From NCBI GenBank assembly GCA_905221615.1, contig CAJNDT010003224.1, positions 21,001-85,000 on the forward strand: a stretch of DNA of 64,000 bases, written 5' to 3'. A model generated the notes under the pieces. That model did not search any database. It was not told the DNA's origin and worked only from the letters and a program-made list of their open reading frames with translations. Below are positions 11,578-24,841 of this stretch, piece after piece. Source of the stretch: Symbiodinium sp. CCMP2592 (Eukaryota; Sar; Dinophyceae; Suessiales; Symbiodiniaceae). A program made the position numbers and the translations under genes. The first letter of the stretch is position 1. Each line of letters begins with the position of its first letter.

Positions 11578-13689
11578 TTACAAGACGCTATCTCCGAAGA
11601 TCAAAAGCACCTGAAGCTCGATTTCTGAAGATGCGAGAAGCTCTGGCGCGCAACCCTAAACCTCCCCATGTCCGATGGTGGCGCCGAGGTTCCAGCCCCG
11701 AATCGGAGGACCATCTGCAATGTGGGAGAACGATTGGGGTTTAGGGGGTTAGGTGCTCAGGTTGCTGGGTTCAGTGTTGTCGAATCAGGGAGATTTGGTA
11801 CTCAGTCGTAGGTCCAGGGTAACATCTTCCTCTAGTAGAGCCAATACTGCGCTGTCATTGCTCTTGACATTGGCGGTCACGGAGTTTGGCAGTGAAAAGT
11901 TGACCACGGTGACCACGACTGCAAGTATGGAGGATGGTGAGATGGTGATGGTGATGATGATGGTGCTGATGGGACTGACGCTGAGGAAGAGGAAGAAGAG
12001 GAGCACGGCAATAACAAAACCCCAGAACCCTCAAACCCTAAAAGCCCCTACACCCTATCGAAACCACACTATACACCCTAAACCCTAAACGAAACTATCC
12101 GCCCTAAACCCTGAACTGAACTACAAATAGTTGCTAAGGGCAGCCTGCATATCCCCGGGCCGAGGCCTCACCCGCCACGAAGGCCGCCGGCCACACGCCG
12201 ATGGCCTCACGGAGTGGTGGCAGCCCAGCATCGAGTGCTTAGTGCTGCCGACAGCAAGAATACGTCATAGCAGTAATGTAGTAATCTCAATATAACCATG
12301 AGCCAAACAAGCATAACAATAATCAAGCTTATCAACAGTATTTGTGTCAGTGCTCTTGTTGTTGTCACCGATAGGACTGACGCGGCGTTGAACCAGCCGC
12401 AACAGACCATCAGTTAATAGTATTGCTATGGCTTTCTTTTACTATTGTTCTTGTTAGTCTTATCCTTAACCATACATCGTAGTACAAGAATTAGCCATAA
12501 CCCTATGTGTCAGTAGCAGTATAACCGTAAAACATAAAACCAGCGTGGGGGTTTGGGGTTTCGATCCCCGAAAAGGCGAAGCATTGCGACAAACACGGTG
12601 TAGTTCTCTGCTTAGGATTTAGTCGGCTGCAACCTCCTGTACCAGCGAAACCATTCGCTAATGTTACTGCCTGAAACATCATGCATACACATAGCGACAA
12701 GAACCCTGTGACTTGCCAAAAACTTCTGCCCACGCAACCCACAAGTGGGCATCACGATGTAAACGAACCTCAATTTGTGGTAACTACGTATCTCAACCGT
12801 GTGAGGCACCGGCACCATAGATGTCCGAGACCTGTGCGCAACGAGCATGGCACCACATGGTGTCTGTGCCGTCTGGTTCCCACAGTTCCAGAAACTCCAC
12901 CGTTCATGATTTGGGGATTCAGCTCTGAGCGATGAAACCCTCAAAATCAAGAGCTAAACCAGTGTGCGAGTTCTCATAGCAAGGGTTACATTTACCAGGC
13001 ACACCGAACTCCAAATTGGATCAAGACCCACATGACAATTACTTGCAACGATTTGAGGATTTGAGTCCGTCGGTGATATTCTGGCAGCTGGCGCTTGCAA
13101 GATTTCGACAGCAGGTTCTGTCATCCTGTTATTTCTTGTCCAAACCCATCCCGTTTAGCAACATGAGCAAACGCAAGAAACTGTGTAGAATAAGGCCCCA
13201 AACATCAAGTTGAAACCCACCCTCTCCAAAAGGCATACGTACAAGCGAAATTACAAGGTATCCCAAACTGCCACCTAGAACTGCCCGCAGGAGGCATGGG
13301 CGAGTCACTGGGATTGTTGTGAAGCATAACTTTGTTCATTACCTTCTTTTGTTACAACCGTAAAACACGATGCAAACCTTGTACAGCTTATCTCAGCCCT
13401 CATAAACTCACACGGTCTAGGACATGCGGCAGCAGGCTCTCCAAGGGTCCACCATGGAGCACTGGAAAGCCCAAAGCGAGACCAAAAGTGCTTACAACAA
13501 CAAACGGACCTTCAAACCTGTAATTGGGCCCTTGAAGGAATCCTTAAATCATCCCTTGAAGGAACCCTTAAATATTGTTCAATGGAAGCCTTAAAGGATC
13601 CCTTGAAGGAACACATCGGTCCTTGCAGCCGAGCGACGGACTCGTCCCCCATGACTGGGCTCAGCCATTCGGCTGGGACCTTTGCCAGG

Positions 13690-13810
13690 GCTTAGGAGTT
13701 AGGGTTTAGGTTTTACGATTTATAAGGGTTCAGGGTTTTTGGGTTTAGGGCCTTAGGGCTTTAGGGTTTAGGGTTTATAGGGTCTAGGAGTTTAGGGTTT
13801 ACGGTTTAGG
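13690..13810. repeat. Telomere-like repeat cluster (TTTAGGG orientation)
   Basis: A dozen TTTAGGG-type units with point changes over about 120 bases, in mixed spacing. Interstitial. Confidence 0.8.
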
Positions 13811-16800
13811 ATTGCAGGGCAAAGATTCAAGTCTAAGTGGCCTCCAGGTGTTTTTCGTGATATGAACGTGGCTCTATCTCGACGTCCTTGGGTTTATTCA
13901 GGAACAGCCACTGCTGCATGTGGAAACACCAAGCCCTAAACAGAAGTTCAGAGTTCCCATGCTTCCCATCTTTTTATCTGCATCACCAGCTCTTGGAGGT
14001 TTAGATTTCTGGGTTCTTGAAGGCCCGCGAATACTTTGAAGATTTGTTGGTGCAGCAATCGCATGGAAACGCTAAGAATCACAATCTACCTAGAGGCGGC
14101 ATAGTTGTTCCTCTTTGGCGCTCATATTTAGCATCCTACAAGGTACTCCCCAAAGAGGAACTACTATGGAGGCTATGGGTAGCTACCGGCTCGAGAAAGC
14201 CAGGAGCGACAGAAAGCTACAATGGAGGGGCCTTTGTGAAATTTCGCACTGACGGTACGAATATTCCCCTACTACAAGGAGTTAGACCTACGAATACTGA
14301 AAATAAATTATGTAGAAACTATAAGGAGTTAGACCTCGGAGCACAACAGTCATTAATCTAGGCGGATTCGTCTGCCGCGCTTGCAGCTTGGGGTTTGGCT
14401 TTTCGGGCTACCGTAGCTGCAAATCCTCCACGCTAGATCCTTCGCCTAGACTCCCTAGAAACTCAATCCTCAACTCCGAAACCGGCACCACTCGGGCTTT
14501 ACTCCTCAGCTTTTAGGTTGAGTGTTCAAGCTTCTAGGGTGTGTATATATATATATATATATATATTAGTATTATATTCGCTTACAAAGCAAGCGCTGTA
14601 AGGCATAGGCCCATTCAGGGACATCCTCTTGCACTGTCTCTGCTGCCTGCGGGCAGCGAGTATTGACGAGGTTCAGAAGTTTAGGGTTCGGGCTTCGGGG
14701 GTTCACGGCCAAGGGCGGCTAATCAAACTTAGAACTCAATAGACCCTGTAGAGTTCAGGGCCCAAAAGCCTGCATCAAACAGTCCTCGAATCCTTAAACT
14801 CGAACCCCCCGAGGCTCCACAGCCCTGACTCCTCAGCCACTGGGCCTGTGCAGCCCGAGGTCCTGAAAGTCTAAACCACATCTTAACCCTGAATAACCTA
14901 CCTTTAGAGGGTTCCTTATTATGATTTCCTTGTGTAAGTCCTAAAAAGGTAGGCAGGTTATTCCGGCTTAAGGCACAACCTAAACGGCACAAGCCCTGAG
15001 GCACCAAGTAAGGAGACCCCAACCACTGCTCTTTAGGCCAGATCCTGAAGCAAAACCGTTGTGCCCGGTTTCTCTTTACAGCTTTGCGGCAGCAGTTTGA
15101 CCTGAATTGGTGCCGGCATTTTTGTCAAAACCGCAAACCCATCATCCCTTAACCCAACATCATAACACCCCAGACCCGATGTTGCAAGTCCTAATAAGAG
15201 CCAAGGAGGGGTCGGAAAGAGACTGGATGCTCTGGACAAAGAAACCTGCCTCTGAGAGATCTCTGTGCACATGCAACTCTACGGGTTCCTAAACCTTACG
15301 TCCTGAACCTCCACCAATCATCAAACTCTACATTTCGTGCTTTTTGTTTCGAACCCTAAGGCCCTAGGCCCCTGAACAATAAATCCTAAACTCTAAACTG
15401 CAAAGCTCCCCTGTCTTTACTTAGTGGACCCACCACGCCGGTCTTGCCTCGTCCACTACGAGGGCCGCCAAATCTCCTGGAAGATGCTTTCCCTGATTAG
15501 CACCGTAAATTTCTTTCTAAAAAAACTGAACTGACTACATTTCATCATGCGGAGGTCTATCGGGCTCTAATTTTCGGCTTAAGATAGACTCGACGGGTGC
15601 TAGGTCAGGGCTTCAGCGTGATTACAGGGTTTCTTTGTATGTGGTGTAGATCGTGGGGTTGAGCTCGAAGGTTGGAAGTTTAGGGTTTGAGCCTTCAGGA
15701 GAAGCCAGTAGAGGTTCTGTCCGTGGTGCTCAGGATAATTCGTGGTAGGTAGAAATTGCAGCGTCCAAGGTATGGAGTCAGTGCCGGGCTCCCAGCCTGC
15801 CAACACTGTGGAAGGTGTGCCTACGTCCCCACACTCAAGATCCTATATTCGGTGTGGAAGGAGATCAGGCATGTGGAGGTTGCACAGCCCGATGGTCAAT
15901 GTCCAGCCTAGGCCGTCCGGAAGAGATGCCACCACCGGTCGGACAGCATATCCTCAGTGACTTACCAGGGGTTGCCGCTTTCAAGGACCGGTGTCCAGGC
16001 AAGCAAACAGCGCAACCGCGGGAACTATCGCAGCAACAGCATCTCAGCGGCTGTGTTGACCAGCGACTTCACAGAGACTTTACAAGATGCTTGGCATTTA
16101 CTTCAAAAGCTCTCAGGTCACCAAGGCTCGTTCCGCCCACGGTTTCTGGCCACACCACACCTGACAAAAATCTCTGTCTGACGAAGGGTCCCAGTACCTA
16201 ATAATCAGATACTCCCCAATATTCTAACCTGCATTAACGCCATCCTCGGCCCACCTAATCACTGGGTCCTTTGGAGCCTTATAGAAGTCTTTCCTTCACG
16301 ACGCCCACGACTCCAAAGGCCTGGGTTTAGGGTCTGTTTTCTCTGCTTAGAGAGCTATTTCTCTTGGCAGCACACACTCCTCTAGAATCTAGAAGCCGAC
16401 GACAGGCGAGCTGGGGTTTGGGGTGTGCGAATTTAGGGTTTCCTGAAACCTCAACCACACCCCAAGGCCTTTGCGTTACGTGAAGTCTAGCCCCACTACA
16501 TGGCCTCCTCGGCAAAGGACACGGGAGCGACGTGGTCTTGTCAGTGCCTGTGCTTGGGGCTAAGCGGCTAAGGAGTTGAATTGAATGCGTTAGGACTAAG
16601 GGATACGATCTTCTTTTTGAAACATGAGAAAGAGGGTTGGGGCTGGATGCAGTGTATTCTTCGACTTTACAGCTTCTTTGGCAAGGCTCATGCGTCTGAT
16701 GAGAGGGACCTTGGCTTGGGTTTGCGCTCGCTTCGGGTTTTTCGGCTCTAAAATGGAAGTGACTGTGACCGTAAAGCAGTCGCACAACAAAAGCTGCTAC

Positions 16801-18095
16801 GTGGAGGGCAGACGAGTACCTCACCCTTCTTGATTCTGATTCTTGATTCTTCCACTGCTGTCTTCTTCGAGGATCCTACATTACTCCACATTACACCAGA
16901 ACGGCACGCGGAAGGCTCAACCAATGTTAACACTTTCATGGTTGGAAACGGGTAATGAGGAACATAATCTATTCTAGTACCAGTTATGTAGCCACGATGA
17001 TATGGGGTGCCACAGCCAATTACTCCCCCAAAAGCATTCGGGACAAGAGGTGCTTCCCTCTAAGGTTAAGGTTTGTAGGGCTTTGTCTCCAAGTGTGGTG
17101 GAGACATGGGAAGCTTGCTTGAGACAAGGTCTGGAGTTCATTAAGTGTGTAGAGTTTCGTCGTTCAGACCCCTGCAGTCAGGGGCTGGTGCCTTTCTTGT
17201 GTGAACTGCAGCAGTGAATAGCCGTGGATAAACTTGTGCAGTGCGAAACGGCCGGAACTCGAACAGTCCAGGAATTTCGGAGTCGTGGCCTAGGTGTTCA
17301 CCGGCATGCCATGAACAGCGAGCGCTTCACGTCATCTTTTTGATCTTTTGCTTAAGAAAAGGGACAGAAGTCCCCATTCGATTAGTGCCACAGAAGGCTT
17401 CTCCAGCACTGGACCATCGCAAGCCGTATGTTGGGTGTTATGTATTCCTTTACGGACCGGATCACTGAAGTTTCTATTCGCCGGGGCCTTCGAGTAGAAA
17501 CAAGATCCAGCCACGCCACAGACTGCCACAGATAATGTAGCTTCTTCGCGTGATCCGTACTTAGCGAGGTCAAGCTTGTGCCTTTGATCTCCTCTATCTA
17601 CTGATGTCCTTGACACATGGCTTGATGGGCTCACCTGCTGGGCATCTGACTGCTCTCTTTGTACAGGCTGCCGGCACTGCTTCCCTTGTATATAACGCAG
17701 TTTCTGGGTTTGTCAGGCATAGGTTCTACGGAGTTTACTCCAGAAAAGCTGCGGCATTTCTCGAGACTCTTATTTCGCGTGGAAGGTGGACACCGACGGA
17801 AGGAAGGAATACCATGCAGCCAAAGACGGCATGCACCGAATTGTGTGCCAGTCGGTGCTTCGCACGGCGGCTCTGCACTGCAGACACACGCCAGGAACGC
17901 CACCTCGCTGATGACGCGCCAGGTTAAACCAATGCTGCAGCCTGTTTTCATCATGCTCTGGACGTGACTCCTGAGTTCTACATGCAAAGCCCGAAGCTCC
18001 GAACCCTACACCCGAAGGACCCAAGCGAATCGCGCATGCCTTTCTTCGCGAAGTACATCTCATCCAGTTGCAAGTCCCTCCTTCCCAAATAAGAG

Positions 18096-18192
18096 TTTCC
18101 GAAAATTGGGGGGTACCTTATCTTGGGGTCCTTATAATAAGGGTCCCACTCTTTAGGGTACCATATTAGCGTCCCCTATTGTCGGAAACTTC
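18096..18192. mobile_element. Inverted-repeat (MITE-like) element, family F
   Basis: Left arm GTTTCCGAAAATTGGGGGG and right arm CCCCTATTGTCGGAAAC are near-complements, with TCCTTATAATAAGGGTCCC in the centre. The same type, with its left arm amplified, is at 29067-29471. Confidence 0.6.
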
Positions 18193-18304
18193 CAAATCTC
18201 GTCATCCCACAACCCTCGAAGTCTGCCCTGGTGGGTTCCTTTCAGGGAAGATAGGACCTCGCAGGACCTTCGACGTGGCAGAGCCGGATGGATGGCTTGC
18301 CCCT

Positions 18305-18435
18305 TCATGTGGTTTTGGGGGGTTTCAAAATACTTGTAGGATACTAGAACCAATAACCGGTCGTTTTGGGGGTTCCTGTAACCGGTCGTTTTGGGGGGTT
18401 CAAAATACTTGTAGGGTACTGGAAGCTATAACCGG
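18305..18435. repeat. Partial tandem duplication
   Basis: A unit containing TTTCAAAATACTTGTAGGAT and then ATAACCGGTCGTTTTGGGGG recurs about 95 bases later with small changes. Two copies plus a third partial one. Non-coding. Confidence 0.6.
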
Positions 18436-19660
18436 TCCTATGTTGAGGCAGCAGGCAAATGCACGACTCTACCACCCACGCAGCTTAAGGAAAAGGGCAG
18501 CGGCCTCACATATCGATGTGCTCGCTTTGAGTCACCGGAAGACAAATGCTGCGCTGCCAAGCACGTCAGTGCGATCCAGTCTATCGAGGCCTGAACCAAC
18601 TACCACACGCAGGTACGGAGGTGGAGCTGTAAGAACGGAGGACTGCTGGTTGGCGTGCAAGGCATGCAGCTTGTGACTGTGAGCGCCAGTACGATTCGAC
18701 AACGAATGCTTCCGATGGGCTTCTCAAGCTCTGCCCATCCCAAGGAGCAGATCTGAGTTGCTAAGCTCTAAGGTCAGAGCTAGTAAACTCAGACACTACA
18801 GGGACTCGCCGTCTACAGCATCGTGCGATGACACTCTAGTCACGGATTACATGCTGGAATCGCTAGAAAGTTAAAAACTCTAAACCCGACAAGCCGAAGC
18901 CCCAAACTCCTAACCTCAGGCCCTACAACTCGGAAGCCTCAAAGCCCGTCGGTCACATGCAACCTCTTCAGGATCACACCTGCTTTGCATTGACCAAGTT
19001 GCCCAGCCGTGTGCCACAAGGATGCTTCCGTTTTCAGGCTTAGTGGCCTTGGGAGTGCTAGGACAAAATAGTCTTGAAAGGTCTTTGGGTAGCACATCAG
19101 CACCACGCATTGATCTTGAATTGTCTTGAAACTGGATTTAAGAATGTAGGGTGCTTTTGTATGCTTTTCTACACGCACAGGTTCGTGGAACCACGCGAGT
19201 TGTTGTTTCTAGGTTCTTCCGAACAGAGATCCTGCTGTGGCAGGCAGGGGAGGCATAGCAGGCTTTGCCTGCTTCTTCCGGACTTTCTTTCTCTGCACCG
19301 AGATATCTTCGAAAGAGGGTTTGTTCGGATCTAACCCTTCATGCCAGGGGGTTCGGCTTTGCGGTCAAGAGTCTTCGGGCAACTCTGCTGAATGGCCATA
19401 GTTAAAAGCCCATTCTGCACTGTGAGGGTTTGAAGGACTTAGGGCTGGAGGTTATAACCACGAAAAGTAAGGCCCATCAGCTGACCCGGAATGCATGAAC
19501 GGCCGGTGGGATTGTGCACTGAGCAAGCTTGCGAAAAAACGCTTTAAGATCTGCGGTACAGGATTTAGAGTTGCGGGAGAGTACGCGTGTTTTCGGATTC
19601 TGGCTCTCGCAACTCGGGATCAAAGTCTCGCTCGCAGCAGAGCTTGTTTTAATCTAGACC

Positions 19661-19770
19661 CCTACGGTTGATGATATAAACCTTGCATTACCCATAATAA
19701 GGAATATGCCATAATTCCCATAGTTTAGGGTCCGTAAGGCCATGCAGGATTTATATCATCGACCGTAGGA
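19661..19770. mobile_element. Inverted-repeat (MITE-like) element, family B
   Basis: Left end TACGGTTGATGATATAAACC, right end the complement, ending ATATCATCGACCGTA. The core includes ATAATAAGGAATATGCC. Related copies at 21962-22069, 30199-30299 and 52088-52191. Confidence 0.7.
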
Positions 19771-20212
19771 ACCAGGAAAGTCCAGTGACTGGGAAGATCT
19801 CGGCCGCTGCTTCCCTGTTTGGCAGGGAAACTTGGGCCGCAATTAAGCATGCACTGCGCAGAAGGTCGCATGCTTCCCATACATGCCAAGGGCGGTTCCG
19901 ATGAGTTTGAGGTCTTCCTACAGTAACCATTTATCTTGAAACAGGACAAAAATCGTTACTCGAAAAGCTCTCAGCCTCCAGATATGGAGACAGTTGTTGT
20001 TTCGTGGTGTATAGTCTATAAGTAAGACCTGCTTCGGGCTATTTCACGGCTGCTTGGGTCCTTCACGATTCACTGTACGAGACCCCGGACCTAAAGCCCA
20101 AGTAGCATAGAAACCTCTCGCTGCGAAGGCGAGCTCCAGCTCTCTAAAGCCCCTCAAACCCAAACCCCAAGCCATAAGCCCCTGAGGCCTTAAGGACGTT
20201 AAATCTCAGGGA

Positions 20213-20327
20213 CTACTTGGAGGTTCATGGGTAGTTATAAGTAGGGTTACAAGTCCCCTAACATAGGTTATAACTATAGTTATCATACTTATAACCCTAC
20301 TTATAACTACCCATGAACCTCCAAGTA
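20213..20327. mobile_element. Inverted-repeat (MITE-like) element, family C
   Basis: Left arm CTACTTGGAGGTTCATGGGT continuing AGTTATAAGTAGGGTTA; right arm its near-perfect complement ending CCATGAACCTCCAAGTAG. Arms exceed 35 bases. Related copies at 23325-23435 and 53717-53818. Confidence 0.7.
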
Positions 20328-20713
20328 GAGGGCCTTAGGGGCTCTTGGAGTTTCGGTTCATGTCTTCGGCCAGCTTTCAATACCCACCCCCCCCCTTAAA
20401 GGACTTAGAGACTTCTGCGATGGAGATTAAGAGGTTCCTTAGCCTACCAAACCCTGCTTTTTTGCAGGTTCTTATTCTGAACCCTAGTATGGAGTTTGTA
20501 GGGACCCTACAAGCAAGTAGGGTTTGGTAGATTAAGATGTTCAGGGCACAGGGTCGTTGCGCTCTACGGATAGATACTTCTCGGGTTTCAGGGTTGGGAT
20601 TAGAAAGTATATAACCGCCAATAGCCTGACCTCATGGGAAGACATGCTTTCTGGAATATGGAGTCCCGGTGATAGCTCTGAAGGGGATACAGGTCAGCGA
20701 GACAATAGAACCC

Positions 20714-20837
20714 TACTTAAAGGATCATGGGACTTAGTAAATATTGTTATACGTACCAAAATTGAGGTTAGAAGTAATTATAAGTGTAGATACCCCAGTA
20801 ATAGCCCCAGTTACTAAGTCCCATGATCCTCCAAGTA
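20714..20837. mobile_element. Inverted-repeat element, family D
   Basis: Arms ACTTAAAGGATCATGGGACT and AGTCCCATGATCCTCCAAGT are near-complements enclosing an AT-rich core. The terminal ACTTGGAGG-like end is shared with family C, so D may be a relative of C. Confidence 0.6.
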
Positions 20838-20999
20838 AACCTCAAGATCCTCAACCAACCCTAAACCCTAAACCCTAAACCTCAAGATCCTAAACCCCCC
20901 AAACACGAACCCATTTTTGAATGTGCTACAGAGCTGAGGCTCCAAGAGTCAAGCATGCAAATGAAAGTTCGGCTTCGGGGATTACGGATTCGGCTTGTG

Positions 21000-21090
21000 G
21001 TTTAAGGGTGTTGAGGGTTAAGGGGTCTAGGGTCTAGGGGTTTAGGATTTAGGGCTTATGGGTTTAGGGGTTTAGGGTTTAGTTTAGTTC
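21000..21090. repeat. Telomere-like repeat cluster
   Basis: Several TTTAGGG/TTTAGGGG units and variants. A CCCTAAA run of three units lies close by at 20855-20882, in the opposite orientation. Confidence 0.75.
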
Positions 21091-21961
21091 GGATGCCGTT
21101 CGGCTTTAGGGGCTTTGCGTTTGCCTTCAGAGCTTTTGCTCCGAGCTCCATTTCCCGGCAGCTCAGGCTCGTACGCCTCCGGGACGTGCATACAGGGCGA
21201 ACGAATTCGGAGAGGCAGGAAGATGTTCAACTACACTCGAGATCCGTGGCACGGTTGATGATAGAGGTACACTCTGAAGCACATGGCCTGCAGAGTAGAT
21301 CATACTACCACCCCTCTTCCCAAGGGAATTGGCAGGAACCCTCAACCGGAAATTTCATCATCAACCACGAGGTCTCGAGTCCGGGCCACGCCCAAGTGGA
21401 AGAGTTCTCACAGAAGCGGTGACCGCGGGGCTGGGATCATGTTCTGCGAGAGGATGCTGGGCAGAGCCTCCCGACAAGGGAATAGACGGGCTTCTCGAAA
21501 GGACATGGGAGAGAAGTTGTACCCGAGCTTGGCTGAGCTTTCAACGACGGGAACGTTCTACCGGGCTATAATTAGAAGACCATGTTGAAGACTGAACGGA
21601 CAGACCTCAAACCCAAAACTTCAAGGCCACAGCCCCAGCATCTGGAGAGGCTCAATGGATGGAAGAACATGTCAGAGTCGTGGATTACGGACAAAAACTC
21701 ATGCTCGGGACTGTTTTCAGCATACCCCTCAAAGGAAGTGCCACGTAACAAGATGGAGCGAGAGCCACAGTCGAAAACCTGGAAATGATTGATAATCCGA
21801 ACCTGTATAAGAAAAGGCCCATGACAATACAACTACCAATCTTCCAAGCGTCCACATGCTATACTGGAAGTTCCTCCGGTGCGTGGCCTTACACTGCAAA
21901 CCCTCTTGTGTGAGGGTTTACAGTTGCATTGGCTTATATGTAGTTTATTTGGCAAGGGTTC

Positions 21962-22069
21962 CCCACGGTTGATAGAAATCCTGCATTACCTTAATGACCC
22001 TAGACTATCGTAATTATGGCATATTCCAAATTAATTATTTGTAATGCAGGATTTATATCATCAACCGTA
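21962..22069. mobile_element. Inverted-repeat element, family B (second copy)
   Basis: Ends CCACGGTTGATAGAAATCCT and AGGATTTATATCATCAACCG are imperfect complements; the core carries GACCCTAGACTATCGTAATT as in the other copies. Confidence 0.65.
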
Positions 22070-22563
22070 TCAAACCATGCATCCCGTTCCGAAATCTCCT
22101 TTCCCCAAGCTGCAGGTCGAAGAGCAAAGAGGCCAAAACAGACTTCACGGAGGCCAAGGCCAAGTTCTGCTTGAAAGGCTCTGGGGGACCGTGGTCACCA
22201 GATTTTTTGGGGCTTGCAGGCTTGCAGAAACCAAAAAACACGGCTTGGCAGCTTCTGAGGCTTAGGCTTAGGGATATACCCCAGGAGCCAAGCCAAAGCT
22301 CAAAGCAATAACACCCTTTGAACCCTAGAGCCTACACAATTCCGAACCCCCGAGACCGCATACCTTCGTCGCCGCCCTTCGGTCTAAGACCACCACCTGC
22401 TGACGCTGAAACTTTCGGGCTGAAGTTCGGTAATTTGGACTCGCAAAAGATATTAGGGTTACGTTTTGGGGTCCAGCGACCTGGGGGTCGCGAAACTTTG
22501 CCCCAATGTGCACCACTTCTCCAGCACTGACCGGGGCCTTCGGGCCTTTTCTTGTTCTATGTG

Positions 22564-22676
22564 AGTGGTTGTCAAAATTAGGGTCCCCTTTTTGGGTCCT
22601 TATGATGATACGGCACCTAATATTTAGGGTACCCAAAAAGGGGCCATAATTTTGACAACTACCCATGTGTGGCGAC
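22564..22676. mobile_element. Inverted-repeat element, family A (second copy)
   Basis: Arms GGTTGTCAAAATTAGGGTCC and GGCCATAATTTTGACAACTA around a core with TACCCAAAAAGGGG. The arms are better preserved than in the 11474 copy. Confidence 0.7.
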
Positions 22677-23324
22677 TAGCAGCTTTGGCTGTCTCGCGGA
22701 AGCATGGCAGGAGAGGAATCTTGGACGCCACAGTGCTGTGAATCATGTGGGGAGGATTTGCAAACAGGTTTGCAGTTGGGCCCTCCGATGCGTATCGACG
22801 TGTAGAAGTTTAGGTTTAGAAGTCTGAAAGAATAAAACCGATAGAAAGTCTTGGGTCCTGGACCGTAAAAGCCTCCGCGCTGCCACCAGCATGAGTTTCA
22901 GCTTTCAAGAATGGTCTGACGATGTTTGATGGCTTCTGCGTCAGTCTTCCACAGGGTTTGAGCTTCGGGTCTGGGGAGTCTGGGCACAGCTCGCCTCGAA
23001 AAGGATTCTTAAACAAAACCTATGCAGATATTCCAGAATAATTCACCCCCGAACCCCTGTTCCGTCTCATCAGGCAACTATCGGCCGACAGAATTTTAGA
23101 CACCCTGAACCTCAAAATTGCCAACACCCTGATTGAACGGGACTTTCGAAGATCTCTTCTAAAAATGGGGGCTCGTGAGGAATTCTCATAAGGTTTAGGG
23201 TTGTGTGGCTTGGGACACTGAAAAGAATGGAGCTGATCTTTTCACTGCCAGAAACTGCCACGGCCCGAAGTGCAAAGTCTGAAGCCGAGTTGCTACGCCC
23301 TGAACCATCCAAAACTCCAATCAC

Positions 23325-23435
23325 TCGGAGGTCAATGGGTAGTTATAAGTGGGTGCTAAGTCCCCCAATACAGGCTATAAGTATAGTTATCAACTTATAA
23401 ACCCTACTTATAACTACCCATGAACCTCCAAGTAC
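23325..23435. mobile_element. Inverted-repeat element, family C (second copy)
   Basis: Right arm TAACTACCCATGAACCTCCA is intact. The left arm is mutated (GGAGGTCAATGGGTAGTTAT). Confidence 0.65.
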
Positions 23436-24320
23436 CTCCTGCCATCTCCCCCACCTCCTTGCTTCGGAACACGAACTTGTGGTACTTCTCCTGCGGTCTG
23501 ATACTATCTTCATGTTTAGGGCTTAGGGCTCCGAACCTGAGTGCAGGGTTTACGAGAGTTCTACGACCAAGCACCTGAGAAAACAACAGGTTCACCGCTA
23601 GGCCCCAAACCCATAAGCCCCGACCAGTTACTGAAACCCGCACATTCAATCCCTACAGCCCGAATGCCTATCCTTGCTTTGAAGGGTCACCTCCTTTTCC
23701 ATGTTAGAGTTCAGAGGCCCTTATTGAGCAACTTCGGACCTGGATCCTGCAAAGGGAGAACACGAGCGGGGAATGGACGACTAGCAATACTGAAAATCCA
23801 AGTGACGATAGATCAGTGCGTAGCTGAGAAGAAAACAAACTGTGGTGTTCACGACGGTGCAGACAAAAGCTCTCATGCTCATGAAGTATGGCTACTAGTC
23901 TTCGATCGGTCTCCCTTTCTGCTGAGCTTCTGACAGCCACAGAAAAACACTCTTGCATACGGGACTTGCCAACAAGAAGCTGCAGCCACGACAAAATGAG
24001 GCTTTAGGTGTAGTGTGCTTAGGGGTGCCTGCAGGCTCGAAATTTTTACAGCAAGGCGAAGAGCATGGGTCATCAGGTGTGGACAGCATGGGACAAGCTT
24101 CACGTCTGCTGCTTTGATTCGCCTCCCGCTTAGCAGAAAGCCAAGCAGTTCAAAACAATGACCATCCTGAAGCCTATATAAGTCCGGAATCTGGACTCTA
24201 AACACACGCAAGTCCCAACCCCGGCAATCTGGTCCTGACTGCTGCTCTCCAGCAACTGCGCGAGATGGTTGAGGTTCCGGACCTGCACCAAAAAGCCGTG
24301 AACATAAATGTCAATAATAA

Positions 24321-24337
24321 ATACATATATATCTATA

Positions 24338-24386
<49 letters not shown>
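24321..24386. repeat. TA microsatellite
   Basis: About 30 TA units interrupted by single C. It generates Tyr-Ile frames on both strands, treated as non-coding. Confidence 0.9.
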
Positions 24387-24388
<2 letters not shown>

Positions 24389-24841
24389 GTGCGTGTGTGT
24401 CCAATGCATGTCCAGGTAAAGGTATACAGGCACTTTACATACGCAGAGGAGCACACCGAAAAAAACAAACCGCACCGAATCTGTGCAGCATGCAGCCTAA
24501 AAGCCAGCCAGATCTTCAAGGCAGTCGTCGTCGTAGTCGTACTATGAGTCATTAGAAACCATTAGTACAAGACAATGCAAACAAATCGATGAACTCCGGG
24601 ATCCCACTTTCTGACACGGAGCATAGTACTTGGCACGGGTAAGTCTGCTGGGCACCAATTTCGGACGTTGCAGCACGGGTCCGAGCCCGAACTGAGACAA
24701 AGAAAGCTGCGACGACGAGGCATGTGGCCATTGCTTGGCATCGTTTTAGCCGGCACGCTGGGAGGGAAGTTCACTCCTTGCTTTGGCTCTGATGAAGAAG
24801 CAGATGGGAGAGCCTTTCCTGTCGCAAGCTACATTCATTTC

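Larger units (their letters stand above)
11100..24840. other. Long stretch with no recognised gene
   Basis: Contains telomere-like clusters, at least eight inverted-repeat elements (listed separately), an AT microsatellite at 14540-14566 and a tandem duplication near 18305-18435. Open frames here do not exceed about 165 residues and match no family I can recognise. Mildly coding-like stretches, unassigned, are near 12600-12950 (minus) and 21130-21590 (plus). Confidence 0.45.

Noticed and set aside
18305-18435. Direct repeats considered as a CRISPR array
   Set aside because: Only two to three imperfect copies, no uniform spacers, eukaryotic context.
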